Below, in pieces: positions 30,592 to 41,261 of a stretch of 64,000 bases of DNA (the stretch's first letter is position 1; each line of letters starts with the position of its first letter). The stretch spans positions 1,426,001 through 1,490,000 of the forward strand of contig NZ_CP084032.1 of the NCBI RefSeq assembly GCF_020181655.1. The letters are read 5' to 3'. A program made the position numbers and the translations under genes. The DNA is from Pectobacterium colocasium (lineage in GTDB: Bacteria; Pseudomonadota; Gammaproteobacteria; Enterobacterales; Enterobacteriaceae). Under the pieces are notes generated by a model, which saw only the letters and a list, made by a program, of their open reading frames with translations, was not told where the DNA came from and ran no database searches.

Positions 30592-30981
30592 TTACAGTCT
30601 CCTTAGCGCTTTAATTTTAAAAATTTTCACTGAAGAAATACCGTCATGCCTGTGCACCGGTAAAGGATAATAACCGGTGAAACTCTGTCGTGACACAGTC
30701 GTCAAATAGGGTACAGAGTAAGGCGGATCGCCGCATTCAGGATGAAAAATTCGTTCTCCAGGTAATTAACGATATTCAGATAATGAGTTGCGCTCTGAAT
30801 AGATTCTAGTCATTACCTATGACTTTTACGTGGACTCTCTCCACTGTTACATAAGTTACGTCAGTGTGGAAGTGTCGCCGTGTGCTTTAACACATCATAA
30901 GGAACTCAATCCCCTAGTTGTAATTGAAATGTTGAACTTTTGTCAAATCAGATAATTAATTTTATATAAATTGTGAAATTC

Positions 30982-30995
30982 GTGATCTAAATCAC
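30982..30995. promoter_or_regulatory. CRP/FNR-type palindrome between gltA and sdhC
   Basis: GTGATCTAAATCAC. Read as GTGA-N6-TCAC it has the perfect CRP core; read as GTGAT-N4-ATCAC it is one base per half from the FNR consensus. The two families bind related sites, so the regulator cannot be settled from sequence. CRP control of gltA and sdh is known in E. coli. Confidence 0.6.
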
Positions 30996-31105
30996 TGTTC
31001 GGGGCAAATGTCACCAAACAGTTTGTATGGGAATTGTAATAGGAATGTGAAGCACCTATACTGCCGCCAGGTCTCCGGAATCACCCTGCAGTAGGAGCAC
31101 CCAGT

Positions 31106-31129
31106 ATGAAAGGATCATGCGCCGTTTAG
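31106..31129 (+). other. Possible 7-codon upstream ORF in the sdhC leader
   Basis: ATG followed by six codons and TAG (MKGSCAV), with AGGAG eight bases before the ATG, about 115 bases upstream of sdhC. The only support is the well-spaced ribosome site; it may be chance. Confidence 0.25.
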
Positions 31130-31243
31130 ACACCGGAATGTCGATGTTTGAGCGCGTATCGTAAACCCACTCTTCAGGGCTGCAACTTTCATACTGTCTG
31201 ACCTCACATCAGGCCCGGAGGAAGAAACAATAATAAAAGCTGT

Positions 31244-31633
31244 GTGGGCAAATCTGTGAAAAAACAAAGACCTGTCAATCTGGAATTGCAGACGATCCAG
31301 TTTCCCGTTACTGCGATAGCATCTATTCTTCACCGCGTCTCCGGCGTTATCACCTTTGTCGCTGTCGGTATTTTACTGTGGCTGTTAGGCACTTCTCTTT
31401 CTTCAGAGGAAGGGTTCCTGCGCGCTGCGGAAATTATGGATAGCTTCATCGTCAAGTTTATCGTTTGGGGCATCCTCGTTGCGCTGGCTTATCACATTGT
31501 TGGTGGTTTACGTCATCTCTTGATGGATTTTGGCTATATAGAAGAAGACCTTGCCGCAGGTAAGCGTTCTGCAAATATCTCCTTTATTATTACTGTCGTG
31601 CTTTCAATTCTGGCTGGAGTCCTCGTATGGTAA
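31244..31633 (+). CDS. sdhC: Succinate dehydrogenase cytochrome b556 subunit
   Basis: Membrane subunit of complex II that binds heme b and ubiquinone. 129 residues with three membrane helices. The heme and quinone region is [24 protein letters not shown] and the second helix is [18 protein letters not shown] (heme-ligand His). The start is a GTG ([21 protein letters not shown]), giving the same length as E. coli; the only good Shine-Dalgarno, GGAGGAAG, is about 20 nt upstream, so initiation may be inefficient or regulated. It overlaps sdhD by 7 bases. Confidence 0.95.
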   Translation: MGKSVKKQRPVNLELQTIQFPVTAIASILHRVSGVITFVAVGILLWLLGTSLSSEEGFLRAAEIMDSFIVKFIVWGILVALAYHIVGGLRHLLMDFGYIEEDLAAGKRSANISFIITVVLSILAGVLVW

Positions 31634-31974
31634 GCAATGCTTCTGCGTTAGGACGCAATGGCGTACACGATTGGTTACTGATTCGCGCTTCCGCCATCGT
31701 CATTGTTCTGTATGTAATTTATATCATTGGTTTTATTGCTACGGCTGGCGATATCACGTATGAAATCTGGCGTGGTTTCTTCGCGATGGCTCTCACCAAA
31801 GTATTCACACTGCTAACGTTATTTTCCATTCTGGTTCATGCCTGGATAGGGATGTGGCAAGTACTGACCGACTACATCAAACCGCTGGCTTTACGCCTGA
31901 CTTTACAGTTGGCGATTGTCGTCGCGCTATTGGTGTACGTCATTTATGGAACTATTGTGGTGTGGGGTGCGTGA
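31627..31974 (+). CDS. sdhD: Succinate dehydrogenase membrane anchor subunit
   Basis: 115 residues with three membrane helices. Start [23 protein letters not shown]; the quinone-site and heme-side residues fall in [20 protein letters not shown]. It overlaps sdhC (7 bases) and shares one base of its stop with the sdhA start, a tightly coupled operon. Confidence 0.96.
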   Translation: MVSNASALGRNGVHDWLLIRASAIVIVLYVIYIIGFIATAGDITYEIWRGFFAMALTKVFTLLTLFSILVHAWIGMWQVLTDYIKPLALRLTLQLAIVVALLVYVIYGTIVVWGA

Positions 31975-33740
31975 TGAATTTGCCAGTCAGAGAATTTGAT
32001 GCAGTGGTTGTTGGTGCGGGTGGCGCAGGTATGCGTGCCGCGCTGCAAATCTCCCAAATGGGCCTGTCCTGTGCCCTGTTATCGAAAGTGTTTCCAACCC
32101 GTTCCCATACTGTTTCTGCGCAGGGCGGTATTACCGTTGCGCTGGGTAACACCCATGAAGATAACTGGGAATGGCACATGTATGACACCGTAAAAGGGTC
32201 AGATTACATTGGCGACCAGGACGCGATTGAATATATGTGTAAAACCGGCCCGGAAGCGATTCTGGAACTGGAACACATGGGTTTACCGTTCTCCCGCCTG
32301 GACGATGGCCGCATTTATCAGCGTCCGTTCGGCGGTCAGTCTAAGAATTTTGGCGGCGAGCAGGCCGCGCGTACCGCAGCGGCGGCTGACCGTACCGGTC
32401 ACGCACTGCTGCATACGCTGTATCAGCAGAACCTGAAAAACCATACGACCATTTTCTCCGAGTGGTACGCCCTCGATCTGGTGAAGAATCAGGATGGTGC
32501 GGTGGTCGGCTGTACGGCGATCTGTATTGAAACCGGTGAAGTGGTCTATTTCAAAGCCAAAGCGACCGTACTGGCGACGGGTGGTGCGGGCCGTATCTAT
32601 CAGTCTACAACCAACGCACACATTAATACGGGTGATGGTGTTGGCATGGCATTACGTGCCGGCGTTCCATTGCAGGACATGGAAATGTGGCAGTTCCACC
32701 CGACGGGTATTGCTGGCGCCGGTGTGCTGGTAACCGAAGGCTGCCGTGGTGAAGGCGGCTACCTGCTGAACAAGCACGGTGAACGTTTTATGGAACGCTA
32801 CGCGCCGAACGCGAAAGATCTGGCGGGCCGTGACGTTGTTGCGCGTTCCATCATGATCGAGATTCGTGAAGGCCGTGGCTGCGATGGCCCGTGGGGACCA
32901 CACGCCAAGCTGAAGCTGGATCATCTGGGTAAAGACGTTCTGGAATCCCGTCTGCCGGGTATTTTGGAGCTCTCCCGCACGTTTGCTCACGTCGACCCGG
33001 TGAAAGAGCCGATTCCGGTTATTCCAACCTGCCACTATATGATGGGTGGTATTCCGACCAAAGTGAGCGGTCAGGCGTTGACGGTGAATGAGAAAGGCGA
33101 AGATGTGGTGATTCCAGGGCTGTTCGCCGTGGGTGAAATTGCCTGCGTCTCGGTTCATGGTGCTAACCGTCTGGGCGGTAACTCACTGCTCGACCTGGTG
33201 GTATTCGGTCGTTCGGCGGGTATTCACCTGCAAGAGTCTCTGGAAGAGCAGGGCACTAGTCGTGATGCCAGCGATTCCGATATTGAGGCATCGCTCGATC
33301 GTCTGAACCGTTGGAATAATACCCGTTCAGGGGAAGATCCGGTTGAAATCCGTAAAGCGCTGCAATCCTGTATGCAGAACAACTTCTCGGTCTTCCGCGA
33401 AGGTGACGCGATGGCGAAAGGGTTGGAAGAGCTCAAAGTGATCCGTGAACGTCTGAAAAATGCGCGTCTGGACGATACCTCAAGCGAGTTCAATACTCAG
33501 CGTATCGAGTGCCTGGAGCTGGATAATCTGATGGAAACCGCCTATGCGACAGCGGTATCCGCCAACTTCCGTACCGAAAGCCGTGGTGCACACAGCCGCT
33601 TCGACTATCCAGAGCGTGACGATGAGAATTGGCTGTGCCATTCGTTGTATCTGCCGCAAACCGACAGCATGACGCGCCGTGAGGTGAACATGCAGCCTAA
33701 ACTGCGTCCGGCGTTCCCGCCGAAAGTACGTACTTATTAA
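31974..33740 (+). CDS. sdhA: Succinate dehydrogenase flavoprotein subunit
   Basis: Catalytic FAD subunit that oxidises succinate to fumarate. 588 residues, as in E. coli. Dinucleotide-binding [14 protein letters not shown] at 11-24; covalent FAD attachment at His45 in [11 protein letters not shown]; the active-site region is [23 protein letters not shown], with [12 protein letters not shown] and [18 protein letters not shown]. The start is set by alignment and by the ATGA-type junction with sdhD; the frame is open further upstream inside sdhD. Confidence 0.98.
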   Translation: MNLPVREFDAVVVGAGGAGMRAALQISQMGLSCALLSKVFPTRSHTVSAQGGITVALGNTHEDNWEWHMYDTVKGSDYIGDQDAIEYMCKTGPEAILELEHMGLPFSRLDDGRIYQRPFGGQSKNFGGEQAARTAAAADRTGHALLHTLYQQNLKNHTTIFSEWYALDLVKNQDGAVVGCTAICIETGEVVYFKAKATVLATGGAGRIYQSTTNAHINTGDGVGMALRAGVPLQDMEMWQFHPTGIAGAGVLVTEGCRGEGGYLLNKHGERFMERYAPNAKDLAGRDVVARSIMIEIREGRGCDGPWGPHAKLKLDHLGKDVLESRLPGILELSRTFAHVDPVKEPIPVIPTCHYMMGGIPTKVSGQALTVNEKGEDVVIPGLFAVGEIACVSVHGANRLGGNSLLDLVVFGRSAGIHLQESLEEQGTSRDASDSDIEASLDRLNRWNNTRSGEDPVEIRKALQSCMQNNFSVFREGDAMAKGLEELKVIRERLKNARLDDTSSEFNTQRIECLELDNLMETAYATAVSANFRTESRGAHSRFDYPERDDENWLCHSLYLPQTDSMTRREVNMQPKLRPAFPPKVRTY

Positions 33741-33756
33741 TTGCGGAGATCAAACG

Positions 33757-34473
33757 ATGAAACTCGAATTTTCTATTTATCGTTACAACCCGGATGTTGA
33801 TGATGCTCCGCGGATGCAGGATTACCAGTTGGAAGCGGAAGAAGGCCGCGACATGATGCTGCTGGATGCGCTGATGCTGCTGAAAGAGCAGGACCCGACG
33901 TTATCATTCCGTCGTTCCTGCCGTGAAGGCGTCTGCGGTTCCGATGGCGTTAACATGAATGGCAAAAATGGACTGGCCTGTATTACGCCGGTTTCTGCGT
34001 TACGTCGCGGAAACAGCAAAATTGTTATCCGTCCTTTACCTGGATTACCGGTTGTACGTGATTTGGTAGTGGACATGGGACAGTTCTATGCTCAATATGA
34101 GAAAATAAAGCCTTACCTGTTGAATAATGGGAAAAATCCGCCGGCGCGTGAGCATCTGCAATCGCCCGATCAACGTGCCAAGCTGGATGGGTTATATGAA
34201 TGCATCATGTGCGCCTGCTGTTCAACGTCTTGCCCGTCGTTCTGGTGGAACCCGGACAAGTTTGTTGGGCCTGCGGGGCTGCTGGCGGCTTACCGTTTCC
34301 TGATCGACAGCCGCGATACGGAAACCAAGCCACGACTGGACGAGCTGGACGATGCGTTCAGCGTCTTCCGCTGCCACGGTATCATGAACTGCGTCAACGT
34401 GTGTCCTAAAGGGCTGAACCCGACTAAGGCTATTGGTCATATTAAATCGATGTTGTTGCACCGCAGCGCGTAA
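33757..34473 (+). CDS. sdhB: Succinate dehydrogenase iron-sulfur subunit
   Basis: 238 residues carrying the three clusters that pass electrons from FAD to quinone: [2Fe-2S] ligands in SCREGVCGSDGVNMNGKNGLAC-type spacing (residues about 54-75), [4Fe-4S] in CIMCACCSTSCP, and [3Fe-4S] with CHGIMNCVNVCPKGLNP. It follows sdhA after 16 bases with a TGCGGAGA ribosome site. Confidence 0.97.
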   Translation: MKLEFSIYRYNPDVDDAPRMQDYQLEAEEGRDMMLLDALMLLKEQDPTLSFRRSCREGVCGSDGVNMNGKNGLACITPVSALRRGNSKIVIRPLPGLPVVRDLVVDMGQFYAQYEKIKPYLLNNGKNPPAREHLQSPDQRAKLDGLYECIMCACCSTSCPSFWWNPDKFVGPAGLLAAYRFLIDSRDTETKPRLDELDDAFSVFRCHGIMNCVNVCPKGLNPTKAIGHIKSMLLHRSA

Positions 34474-34528
34474 CGGATAGTGAGTATGTAACGCGTTATT
34501 GCATAAAGATAAGTAGTAAAACATGTAT

Positions 34529-34560
34529 CTCCCTCTGGAGTTGCTATTCTTCAGAGGGAG
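34529..34560 (+). repeat. Hairpin 1 in the sdhB-sucA gap
   Basis: Perfect 9-bp stem ctccctctg / cagagggag with a 14-nt loop. No T-run follows. It lies 56 bases after the sdhB stop. Confidence 0.7.
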
Positions 34561-34563
34561 CGC

Positions 34564-34616
34564 AGGAAACCTTTAAAAACCGGCTTACGCGGCAGAACCG
34601 GTTTTTAAAGGTTCCT
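34564..34616 (+). repeat. Long hairpin 2 in the sdhB-sucA gap
   Basis: A 19-bp stem with one bulged base: left arm 34564-34583 (aggaaacctttaaaaaccgg), right arm 34598-34616, loop 14 nt. A stem this long and nearly perfect is typical of an RNase III substrate; without a T-run it is not a standard terminator. Confidence 0.75.
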
Positions 34617-34747
34617 TAGGGGGGATGGATACCCTAAGCGCGTACCGATGTACGACAAGTGAACCGTTTGTACGGTAAACGATATACGGGCACTAATTAC
34701 ATGTTAACCACGGCGAAAACTGAAGCTTATTAGCTTAAGGGATCATA

Positions 34748-37555
34748 ATGCAGAACGGCGCAATGAAGGCCTGGCTGGATTCCTCCTATTTGGCGGGTGC
34801 GAATCAGTCCTACATAGAGCAACTCTATGAAGATTTTTTAACCGATCCTGACTCGATCGAACATAGCTGGCGCTCGATCTTCCAGCAATTGCCTACGAGT
34901 GGGGTCAAACCGGATCAACTCCATTCCAAAACGCGTGATTATTTCCGCCGTCTGGCGAAAGACGCTTCGCGCTTTACTTCATCTGTCACCGATCCCGATA
35001 TTGATGCTAAGCAGGTCAAGGTATTGCAGCTGATCAATGCGTTCCGCTTCCGTGGACATCAGCGCGCTAACCTGGACCCGATTTTCCTGCGCCCTCAAGA
35101 GCCAGTTGCAGAACTGGATCTGGATTACCACAATCTGACGCAGGATGACCTACAGGAATCCTTCAACGTAGGTTCTTTTGCCATCGGCAAAGACACCATG
35201 AAGCTGGAAGATCTGTATGAAGCACTGAAGCGCACGTATTGCGGTTCTATCGGTGCGGAATACATGCATATCACCAGTACGGAAGAGAAACGTTGGATCC
35301 AGCAGCGTATCGAATCGGTAATGGGGCAGCCGTCATTTTCTCTCGAAGAAAAGCGTCGTTTCCTGAAAGAATTAACCGCAGCCGAAGGGCTGGAACGTTA
35401 TCTGGGTGCTAAGTATCCCGGTGCGAAGCGTTTCTCGCTAGAAGGCGGCGATGCGTTGGTTCCGATGCTGAAAGAACTGATTCGCCATGCTGGCGCGAAT
35501 GGTACGCGCGAAGTGGTATTGGGGATGGCGCACCGTGGCCGCCTCAACGTGCTGATCAACGTCTTGGGCAAAAAATCTCAGGATCTGTTCGATGAGTTCG
35601 CCGGCAAGCATAAAGAACACCTGGGCACGGGTGACGTAAAATATCATCAGGGTTTCTCTTCTGAATTCGATACCGCTGGCGGCCTGGTGCATTTGGCACT
35701 GGCGTTCAACCCTTCGCATCTTGAAATCGTTAGCCCGGTTGTGACGGGATCGGTTCGTGCACGTCTTGACCGCCTTAGCAGCCAGAGTGGTCCACGTGTT
35801 CTGCCAATCACTATCCACGGCGATGCGGCAGTGAGTGGTCAGGGTGTGGTTCAGGAACTGTTGAATATGTCTACGGTGCGTGGCTACGAAGTCGGTGGCA
35901 CGCTGCGTATTGTTATCAACAACCGTATCGGTTTCACCACGTCTAACCCGCTGGATATCCGTTCCACCGAGTACTGTACCGATATCGGTAAAATGGTGCA
36001 GGCGCCGATTTTCCACGTTAACGCAGACGATCCAGAAGCGGTGGCGTTTGTTACACGCCTGGCGTTGGATTTCCGCAATGCCTTTAAGCGCGATGTATTT
36101 ATCGATCTAATTTGTTACCGCCGCCATGGCCATAACGAAGCAGATGAGCCAAGTGCAACGCAGCCGATGATGTACCAGAAGATCAAAAAACATCCTACGC
36201 CACGCAAGGTCTATGCCGACCGTCTGGAGCAGGAAAAATCTATCACGCTGGAAGATGCCACCGAAATGGTCAATTTGTACCGTGACGCACTGGATGCGGG
36301 TGAGTGCGTGGTAGAAGAATGGCGTGAAATGGATATGCAGTCCTTTACCTGGACGCCGTATCTGAACCATGAGTGGGATGAGCCTTATCCGCACGCAACA
36401 GAAATGAAGCGTTTGCAGGAACTGGCGAAGCGTATCAGTGAAGTGCCGGAAGGGATCGACGTTCATCCTCGCGTTGCCAAAGTCTACGCTGACCGTGCTG
36501 AAATGGCCGCTGGCAACAAGCCATTTGACTGGGGCGGAGCGGAAACGCTGGCCTACGCGACGCTGGTCGATGAGGGTATCCCGATTCGCCTGTCCGGTGA
36601 GGATAGCGGCCGCGGTACGTTCTTCCATCGCCATGCTGTTGTCCATAACCAGAAAAACGGTTCCAGCTATACGCCGCTGAACCACGTGCACAACGGGCAG
36701 GGCGCGTTTAACGTCTGGGACTCCGTATTGTCCGAAGAGGCGATTCTGGCGTTTGAATACGGTTATGCGACCGCAGAACCGCGCACGCTGACCATCTGGG
36801 AAGCGCAGTTTGGTGACTTCGCCAACGGTGCGCAGGTGGTTATCGACCAGTTCATCAGTTCCGGTGAGCAGAAGTGGGGCCGGATGTGTGGTCTGGTTAT
36901 GCTGCTGCCGCACGGTTACGAAGGACAGGGCCCAGAGCACTCGTCTGCGAGACTGGAACGTTATCTGCAATTGTGCGCTGAGCAAAATATGCAGGTTTGT
37001 ATTCCGTCAACGCCTGCACAGGTATATCACATGCTTCGCCGTCAGGCGCTGCGCGGAATGCGCCGTCCGCTGGTGGTTATGTCACCGAAATCCCTGCTGC
37101 GTCATCCGCTGGCAATCTCTTCACTGGAAGAACTGGCGAACGGTTCCTTCCAGCCAGCGATTGGGGAAATAGAAGAATTAGATCCGGCAGCCGTGAAGCG
37201 TGTCGTGCTTTGTTCCGGTAAGGTCTACTATGATTTGCTGGAGCAGCGCCGCAAAAACGAGCAAAAAGATGTCGCGATCGTCCGTATCGAACAGCTTTAT
37301 CCATTCCCGCATCAGGCAGTACAAGCGGCACTGGAACCTTTTGCCCATGTTCACGATTTCGTGTGGTGTCAGGAAGAGCCGCTGAATCAGGGAGCCTGGT
37401 ATTGCAGTCAGCACCATTTCCGTGAAGTGATTCCGTTTGGGGCTTCTTTACGTTACGCAGGACGCCCGGCGTCTGCATCACCCGCCGTTGGCTATATGTC
37501 CGTACACCAGAAACAACAGCAAGATCTGGTCGATGACGCGCTGAACGTTGATTAA
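34748..37555 (+). CDS. sucA: 2-oxoglutarate dehydrogenase E1 component
   Basis: Thiamine-diphosphate E1 subunit that decarboxylates 2-oxoglutarate. 935 residues (E. coli 933). N-terminal E2-binding segment MQNGAMKAWLDSSYLAGANQSYIEQLYEDF; then EVVLGMAHRGRLNVLINVLGK, TIHGDAAVSGQGVVQE and NNRIGFTTSNPLDIRST from the cofactor domain; LSGEDSGRGTFFHRHAV and PHGYEGQGPEHSSARLERYL from the second half. It sits 274 bases after sdhB; that gap holds two hairpins and probably an internal promoter. Confidence 0.98.
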   Translation: MQNGAMKAWLDSSYLAGANQSYIEQLYEDFLTDPDSIEHSWRSIFQQLPTSGVKPDQLHSKTRDYFRRLAKDASRFTSSVTDPDIDAKQVKVLQLINAFRFRGHQRANLDPIFLRPQEPVAELDLDYHNLTQDDLQESFNVGSFAIGKDTMKLEDLYEALKRTYCGSIGAEYMHITSTEEKRWIQQRIESVMGQPSFSLEEKRRFLKELTAAEGLERYLGAKYPGAKRFSLEGGDALVPMLKELIRHAGANGTREVVLGMAHRGRLNVLINVLGKKSQDLFDEFAGKHKEHLGTGDVKYHQGFSSEFDTAGGLVHLALAFNPSHLEIVSPVVTGSVRARLDRLSSQSGPRVLPITIHGDAAVSGQGVVQELLNMSTVRGYEVGGTLRIVINNRIGFTTSNPLDIRSTEYCTDIGKMVQAPIFHVNADDPEAVAFVTRLALDFRNAFKRDVFIDLICYRRHGHNEADEPSATQPMMYQKIKKHPTPRKVYADRLEQEKSITLEDATEMVNLYRDALDAGECVVEEWREMDMQSFTWTPYLNHEWDEPYPHATEMKRLQELAKRISEVPEGIDVHPRVAKVYADRAEMAAGNKPFDWGGAETLAYATLVDEGIPIRLSGEDSGRGTFFHRHAVVHNQKNGSSYTPLNHVHNGQGAFNVWDSVLSEEAILAFEYGYATAEPRTLTIWEAQFGDFANGAQVVIDQFISSGEQKWGRMCGLVMLLPHGYEGQGPEHSSARLERYLQLCAEQNMQVCIPSTPAQVYHMLRRQALRGMRRPLVVMSPKSLLRHPLAISSLEELANGSFQPAIGEIEELDPAAVKRVVLCSGKVYYDLLEQRRKNEQKDVAIVRIEQLYPFPHQAVQAALEPFAHVHDFVWCQEEPLNQGAWYCSQHHFREVIPFGASLRYAGRPASASPAVGYMSVHQKQQQDLVDDALNVD

Positions 37556-37570
37556 ATAAAAGGATAGATA

Positions 37571-38797
37571 ATGAGTAGCGTAGATATTCTTGTACCCGAC
37601 CTGCCTGAATCCGTCGCTGACGCCACGGTTGCGACCTGGCATAAAAAACCAGGCGATAGCGTTCAGCGCGATGAAGTACTGGTTGAAATTGAAACTGACA
37701 AAGTTGTACTGGAAGTGCCTGCTTCTGAAGCTGGCATTCTGGATGCTGTGCTGGAAGAGGAAGGCGCTACGGTAACGTCTCGCCAACTGCTGGGTCGTAT
37801 CCGTCGTGGCGACAGCTCAGGCAAAGAAACCAGCGAGAAATCACAGAGCAAAGAATCAACACCGGCACAGCGCCACACGGCTGGACTGGAAGAAGAAAGC
37901 AGCGATGCGCTTAGCCCGGCAATCCGCCGTCTGATTGCAGAGCACGATCTTGATGCCTCTGCTATCAAAGGCAGCGGCGTAGGGGGTCGAATTACGCGTG
38001 AAGACGTAGATAAGCACCTGGCTGCCCAGAAGAAAGAACCTGGCAAAGCGGCTAAGTCTGAGGCTCCGGCGGCTTCTCCTGCACCTGCTTTGGGTGCGCG
38101 CAGTGAAAAACGTGTACCGATGACGCGCCTGCGTAAGCGTGTTGCAGAGCGTCTGCTGGAAGCGAAAAACAGCACGGCCATGCTGACGACGTTCAACGAA
38201 ATCAACATGCAGCCAATCATGGATCTGCGCAAGCAGTACGGTGAGGCGTTTGAGAAACGTCACGGCGTGCGTCTGGGCTTTATGTCTTTCTACATCAAAG
38301 CCGTGGTTGAAGCGCTGAAGCGTTATCCTGAAGTGAATGCGTCTATTGATGGCGAAGATGTGGTTTACCACAACTATTTCGATGTCAGTATTGCGGTTTC
38401 GACTCCGCGTGGTCTGGTTACGCCAGTGCTGCGTGATGTGGATGCGCTGGGCATGGCCGACATTGAGAAGCGTATCAAAGATCTGGCAGTGAAAGGCCGT
38501 GACGGCAAACTGACGGTTGAAGAACTGCTGGGCGGTAACTTCACGATTACCAACGGCGGCGTCTTTGGTTCTCTGATGTCGACCCCGATCATCAACCCAC
38601 CGCAGAGTGCGATTCTGGGTATGCACGCTATTAAAGATCGCCCAATGGCGGTGGATGGTCAGGTGGTTATTCTGCCGATGATGTATCTGGCGCTGTCTTA
38701 CGATCACCGTTTGATCGACGGCCGTGAATCCGTTGGCTTCCTGGTGACGGTGAAAGAGATGCTGGAAGACCCAGCGCGTCTGCTGTTAGACGTCTAG
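37571..38797 (+). CDS. sucB: 2-oxoglutarate dehydrogenase E2 component (dihydrolipoyl succinyltransferase)
   Basis: 408 residues (E. coli 405). Lipoyl domain at 1-78 with lipoylated Lys44 in [11 protein letters not shown]; Ser/Glu/Lys-rich linker; E3-binding domain near 113-147 ([20 protein letters not shown]); Ala/Pro linker; C-terminal catalytic domain with [17 protein letters not shown] holding the active-site His. It follows sucA after 15 bases. Confidence 0.98.
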   Translation: MSSVDILVPDLPESVADATVATWHKKPGDSVQRDEVLVEIETDKVVLEVPASEAGILDAVLEEEGATVTSRQLLGRIRRGDSSGKETSEKSQSKESTPAQRHTAGLEEESSDALSPAIRRLIAEHDLDASAIKGSGVGGRITREDVDKHLAAQKKEPGKAAKSEAPAASPAPALGARSEKRVPMTRLRKRVAERLLEAKNSTAMLTTFNEINMQPIMDLRKQYGEAFEKRHGVRLGFMSFYIKAVVEALKRYPEVNASIDGEDVVYHNYFDVSIAVSTPRGLVTPVLRDVDALGMADIEKRIKDLAVKGRDGKLTVEELLGGNFTITNGGVFGSLMSTPIINPPQSAILGMHAIKDRPMAVDGQVVILPMMYLALSYDHRLIDGRESVGFLVTVKEMLEDPARLLLDV

Positions 38798-38994
38798 TCT
38801 GACAGGTAGGTTCTCGGGCGGATAACCCTGACGGTTTCAGCCCGAAATAGACAGATTAAGTGCTATGTAGGCCGTTTTTTTCAGCGGCGTTATCCAAATA
38901 TATCAGAGAGTTATTGGCGTTTTTCGCTACCGAAAGAGTCGGTGATGAGAAACCGCCTGCCGACTTATCTCCAAACCTAAATGGATAGAACATC

Positions 38995-40161
38995 ATGAAT
39001 TTACACGAGTATCAGGCAAAACAACTCTTTGCTCGATATGGTTTACCGGCACCGACCGGCTATGCCTGCACCACACCGCGTGAAGCGGAAGAAGCCGCGT
39101 CTAAAATTGGTGCGGGTCCGTGGGTCGTAAAATGTCAGGTTCACGCAGGCGGTCGCGGTAAAGCGGGCGGCGTTAAAGTCGTCAGTAACAAAGAAGATAT
39201 CCGCGCCTTTGCTGAAAACTGGTTGGGTAAAAAACTCGTTACTTATCAAACTGACGCGCAGGGTCAGCCCGTTCACCAAATTCTGGTTGAAGCGGCAACG
39301 GATATCGACAAAGAGCTTTATCTGGGTGCTGTCGTTGACCGTGGTACGCGTCGCGTGGTGTTCATGGCGTCCACCGAAGGTGGTGTCGAAATTGAAAAAG
39401 TGGCGGAAGAGACGCCGGAACTGATCCATAAAGCGGCGATCGATCCACTGGTAGGCCCACAGCCTTATCAGGGACGCGAACTGGCTTTCAAACTGGGTCT
39501 GAGCGGTAAGCAAGTCGCTCAATTCACCAAAATCTTCATGGGACTGGCCACGCTGTTCCTGGAGCGCGATCTGGCACTGGTAGAAATCAACCCGCTGGTT
39601 ATCACCACGCAGGGCGATTTAGTCTGTCTGGATGGTAAATTGGGCGCGGACGGCAATGCGTTGTTCCGTCAGCCTGAACTGCGCGAAATGCGCGACCCAA
39701 GTCAGGAAGATTCCCGTGAAGCGCATGCGGCACAGTGGGAACTGAACTATGTTGCGCTGGACGGCAACATTGGCTGTATGGTGAACGGTGCCGGTCTGGC
39801 GATGGGCACGATGGATATCGTGAAACTGCACGGCGGTTCTCCTGCAAACTTCCTCGATGTTGGTGGTGGCGCGACGAAGGAACGTGTTACTGAAGCGTTC
39901 AAAATTATCCTGTCTGATGACAAGGTAAAAGCCGTCTTTGTTAACATCTTTGGTGGCATTGTGCGTTGCGATTTGATTGCTGATGGCATCATTGGCGCGG
40001 TAGCCGAAGTGGGTGTTAACGTACCGGTTGTGGTACGTCTGGAAGGAAACAATGCGGAGCTGGGTGCCAAGAAACTGGCGGATAGCGGCCTGAATATTAT
40101 CGCCGCGACCAGCCTGACCGGTGCCGCTCAGCAGGTTGTTGCAGCAGTGGAGGGTAAATAA
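38995..40161 (+). CDS. sucC: Succinyl-CoA synthetase beta subunit
   Basis: ATP-grasp subunit of succinate-CoA ligase, the substrate-level phosphorylation step of the TCA cycle. 388 residues, as in E. coli. ATP-grasp start [34 protein letters not shown], and the C-terminal ligase domain with [20 protein letters not shown] and [16 protein letters not shown]. Its stop overlaps the sucD start by one base. The 197-base gap from sucB holds only a short 6-bp hairpin (38813-38844). Confidence 0.98.
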   Translation: MNLHEYQAKQLFARYGLPAPTGYACTTPREAEEAASKIGAGPWVVKCQVHAGGRGKAGGVKVVSNKEDIRAFAENWLGKKLVTYQTDAQGQPVHQILVEAATDIDKELYLGAVVDRGTRRVVFMASTEGGVEIEKVAEETPELIHKAAIDPLVGPQPYQGRELAFKLGLSGKQVAQFTKIFMGLATLFLERDLALVEINPLVITTQGDLVCLDGKLGADGNALFRQPELREMRDPSQEDSREAHAAQWELNYVALDGNIGCMVNGAGLAMGTMDIVKLHGGSPANFLDVGGGATKERVTEAFKIILSDDKVKAVFVNIFGGIVRCDLIADGIIGAVAEVGVNVPVVVRLEGNNAELGAKKLADSGLNIIAATSLTGAAQQVVAAVEGK

Positions 40162-41033
40162 TGTCCATTCTGATTAATAAAAATACCAAAGTTATCTGTC
40201 AGGGTTTTACCGGTAGTCAGGGGACATTCCACTCTGAGCAAGCACTTGCTTACGGTACGCAAATGGTTGGTGGCGTGACGCCGGGTAAAGGCGGCACGGA
40301 ACATCTGGGGCTGCCCGTATTTAATACGGTGCGTGAGGCAGTAGAAGCAACGGGCGCAACCGCCTCTGTTATCTACGTTCCTGCGCCGTTCTGTAAAGAC
40401 TCTATTCTGGAAGCAATCGACGCCGGTATCGAGCTGATTATCTGTATCACCGAAGGTATCCCTACACTGGATATGCTGACGGTGAAAGTGAAACTCGACC
40501 AGAGCGGCGTGCGGATGATCGGTCCGAACTGCCCAGGTGTGATCACACCGGGCGAATGTAAGATCGGGATTATGCCGGGTCATATTCACCTGCCGGGCAA
40601 AGTGGGTATCGTTTCTCGTTCAGGTACACTGACGTATGAAGCGGTGAAGCAAACCACCGATGCCGGGCTGGGTCAGTCCAGCTGTGTCGGTATTGGCGGT
40701 GACCCGATTCCTGGCTCTAACTTCATCGATATTCTGAAGCTGTTTGAACAGGATCCGCAGACCGAAGCCATCGTGATGATCGGTGAAATCGGCGGTACGG
40801 CGGAAGAAGAAGCGGCAGCGTACATTAAAGAACACGTGACTAAGCCGGTTGTTGGCTACATTGCAGGTGTGACGGCACCGAAAGGTAAGCGCATGGGCCA
40901 CGCTGGTGCAATCATCGCGGGTGGTAAAGGTACCGCTGACGATAAATTCGCAGCGTTAGAAGCGGCGGGTGTTAAAACCGTTCGCAGCCTGGCGGATATC
41001 GGCGATGCAGTAAAAGCGATATTAGCGCGTTAA
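40161..41033 (+). CDS. sucD: Succinyl-CoA synthetase alpha subunit
   Basis: 290 residues (E. coli 289). CoA-binding Rossmann part with [17 protein letters not shown] and [19 protein letters not shown]; the phosphorylated His in [17 protein letters not shown] near residue 247. Last gene of the sdh-suc operon, followed by a strong terminator. Confidence 0.98.
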   Translation: MSILINKNTKVICQGFTGSQGTFHSEQALAYGTQMVGGVTPGKGGTEHLGLPVFNTVREAVEATGATASVIYVPAPFCKDSILEAIDAGIELIICITEGIPTLDMLTVKVKLDQSGVRMIGPNCPGVITPGECKIGIMPGHIHLPGKVGIVSRSGTLTYEAVKQTTDAGLGQSSCVGIGGDPIPGSNFIDILKLFEQDPQTEAIVMIGEIGGTAEEEAAAYIKEHVTKPVVGYIAGVTAPKGKRMGHAGAIIAGGKGTADDKFAALEAAGVKTVRSLADIGDAVKAILAR

Positions 41034-41056
41034 TCCATTATTCAATGAAATACTCT

Positions 41057-41081
41057 AGCCACCTTCGGGTGGCTTTTTTTT
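41057..41081 (+). terminator. Rho-independent terminator of the sdhCDAB-sucABCD operon
   Basis: Stem agccacc / ggtggct closed by a TTCG tetraloop and followed by eight T, 24 bases after sucD. In E. coli the 3' end of this operon yields the small RNA SdhX; whether the short 3' end here does the same is unknown. Confidence 0.92.
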
Positions 41082-41261
41082 ATTCAAATCTTGCCATTGG
41101 GGTTAATCGGCACAATTGAATTGCACATGACTTCTTCTCAGTTTTATTGGATAATTCGCGCGCCTGAAAAGGCCGATTAGTGATAAACACAAATGAAGAT
41201 TATTTCATTGCGTTCATGTAAGCAGGGAATGGTTAATTAATTTGCCTTAAGGGGATATCGT

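Larger units (their letters stand above)
30592..31243. other. Divergent gltA-sdhC regulatory region
   Basis: 652 bases without a gene of normal size. The left part should carry the gltA promoter, the right part the sdhC promoter and leader. It contains the CRP/FNR-type palindrome at 30982-30995 and a possible 7-codon leader ORF at 31106-31129. In E. coli this region is controlled by ArcA, CRP and small RNAs; ArcA sites were not resolved here. Confidence 0.7.
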
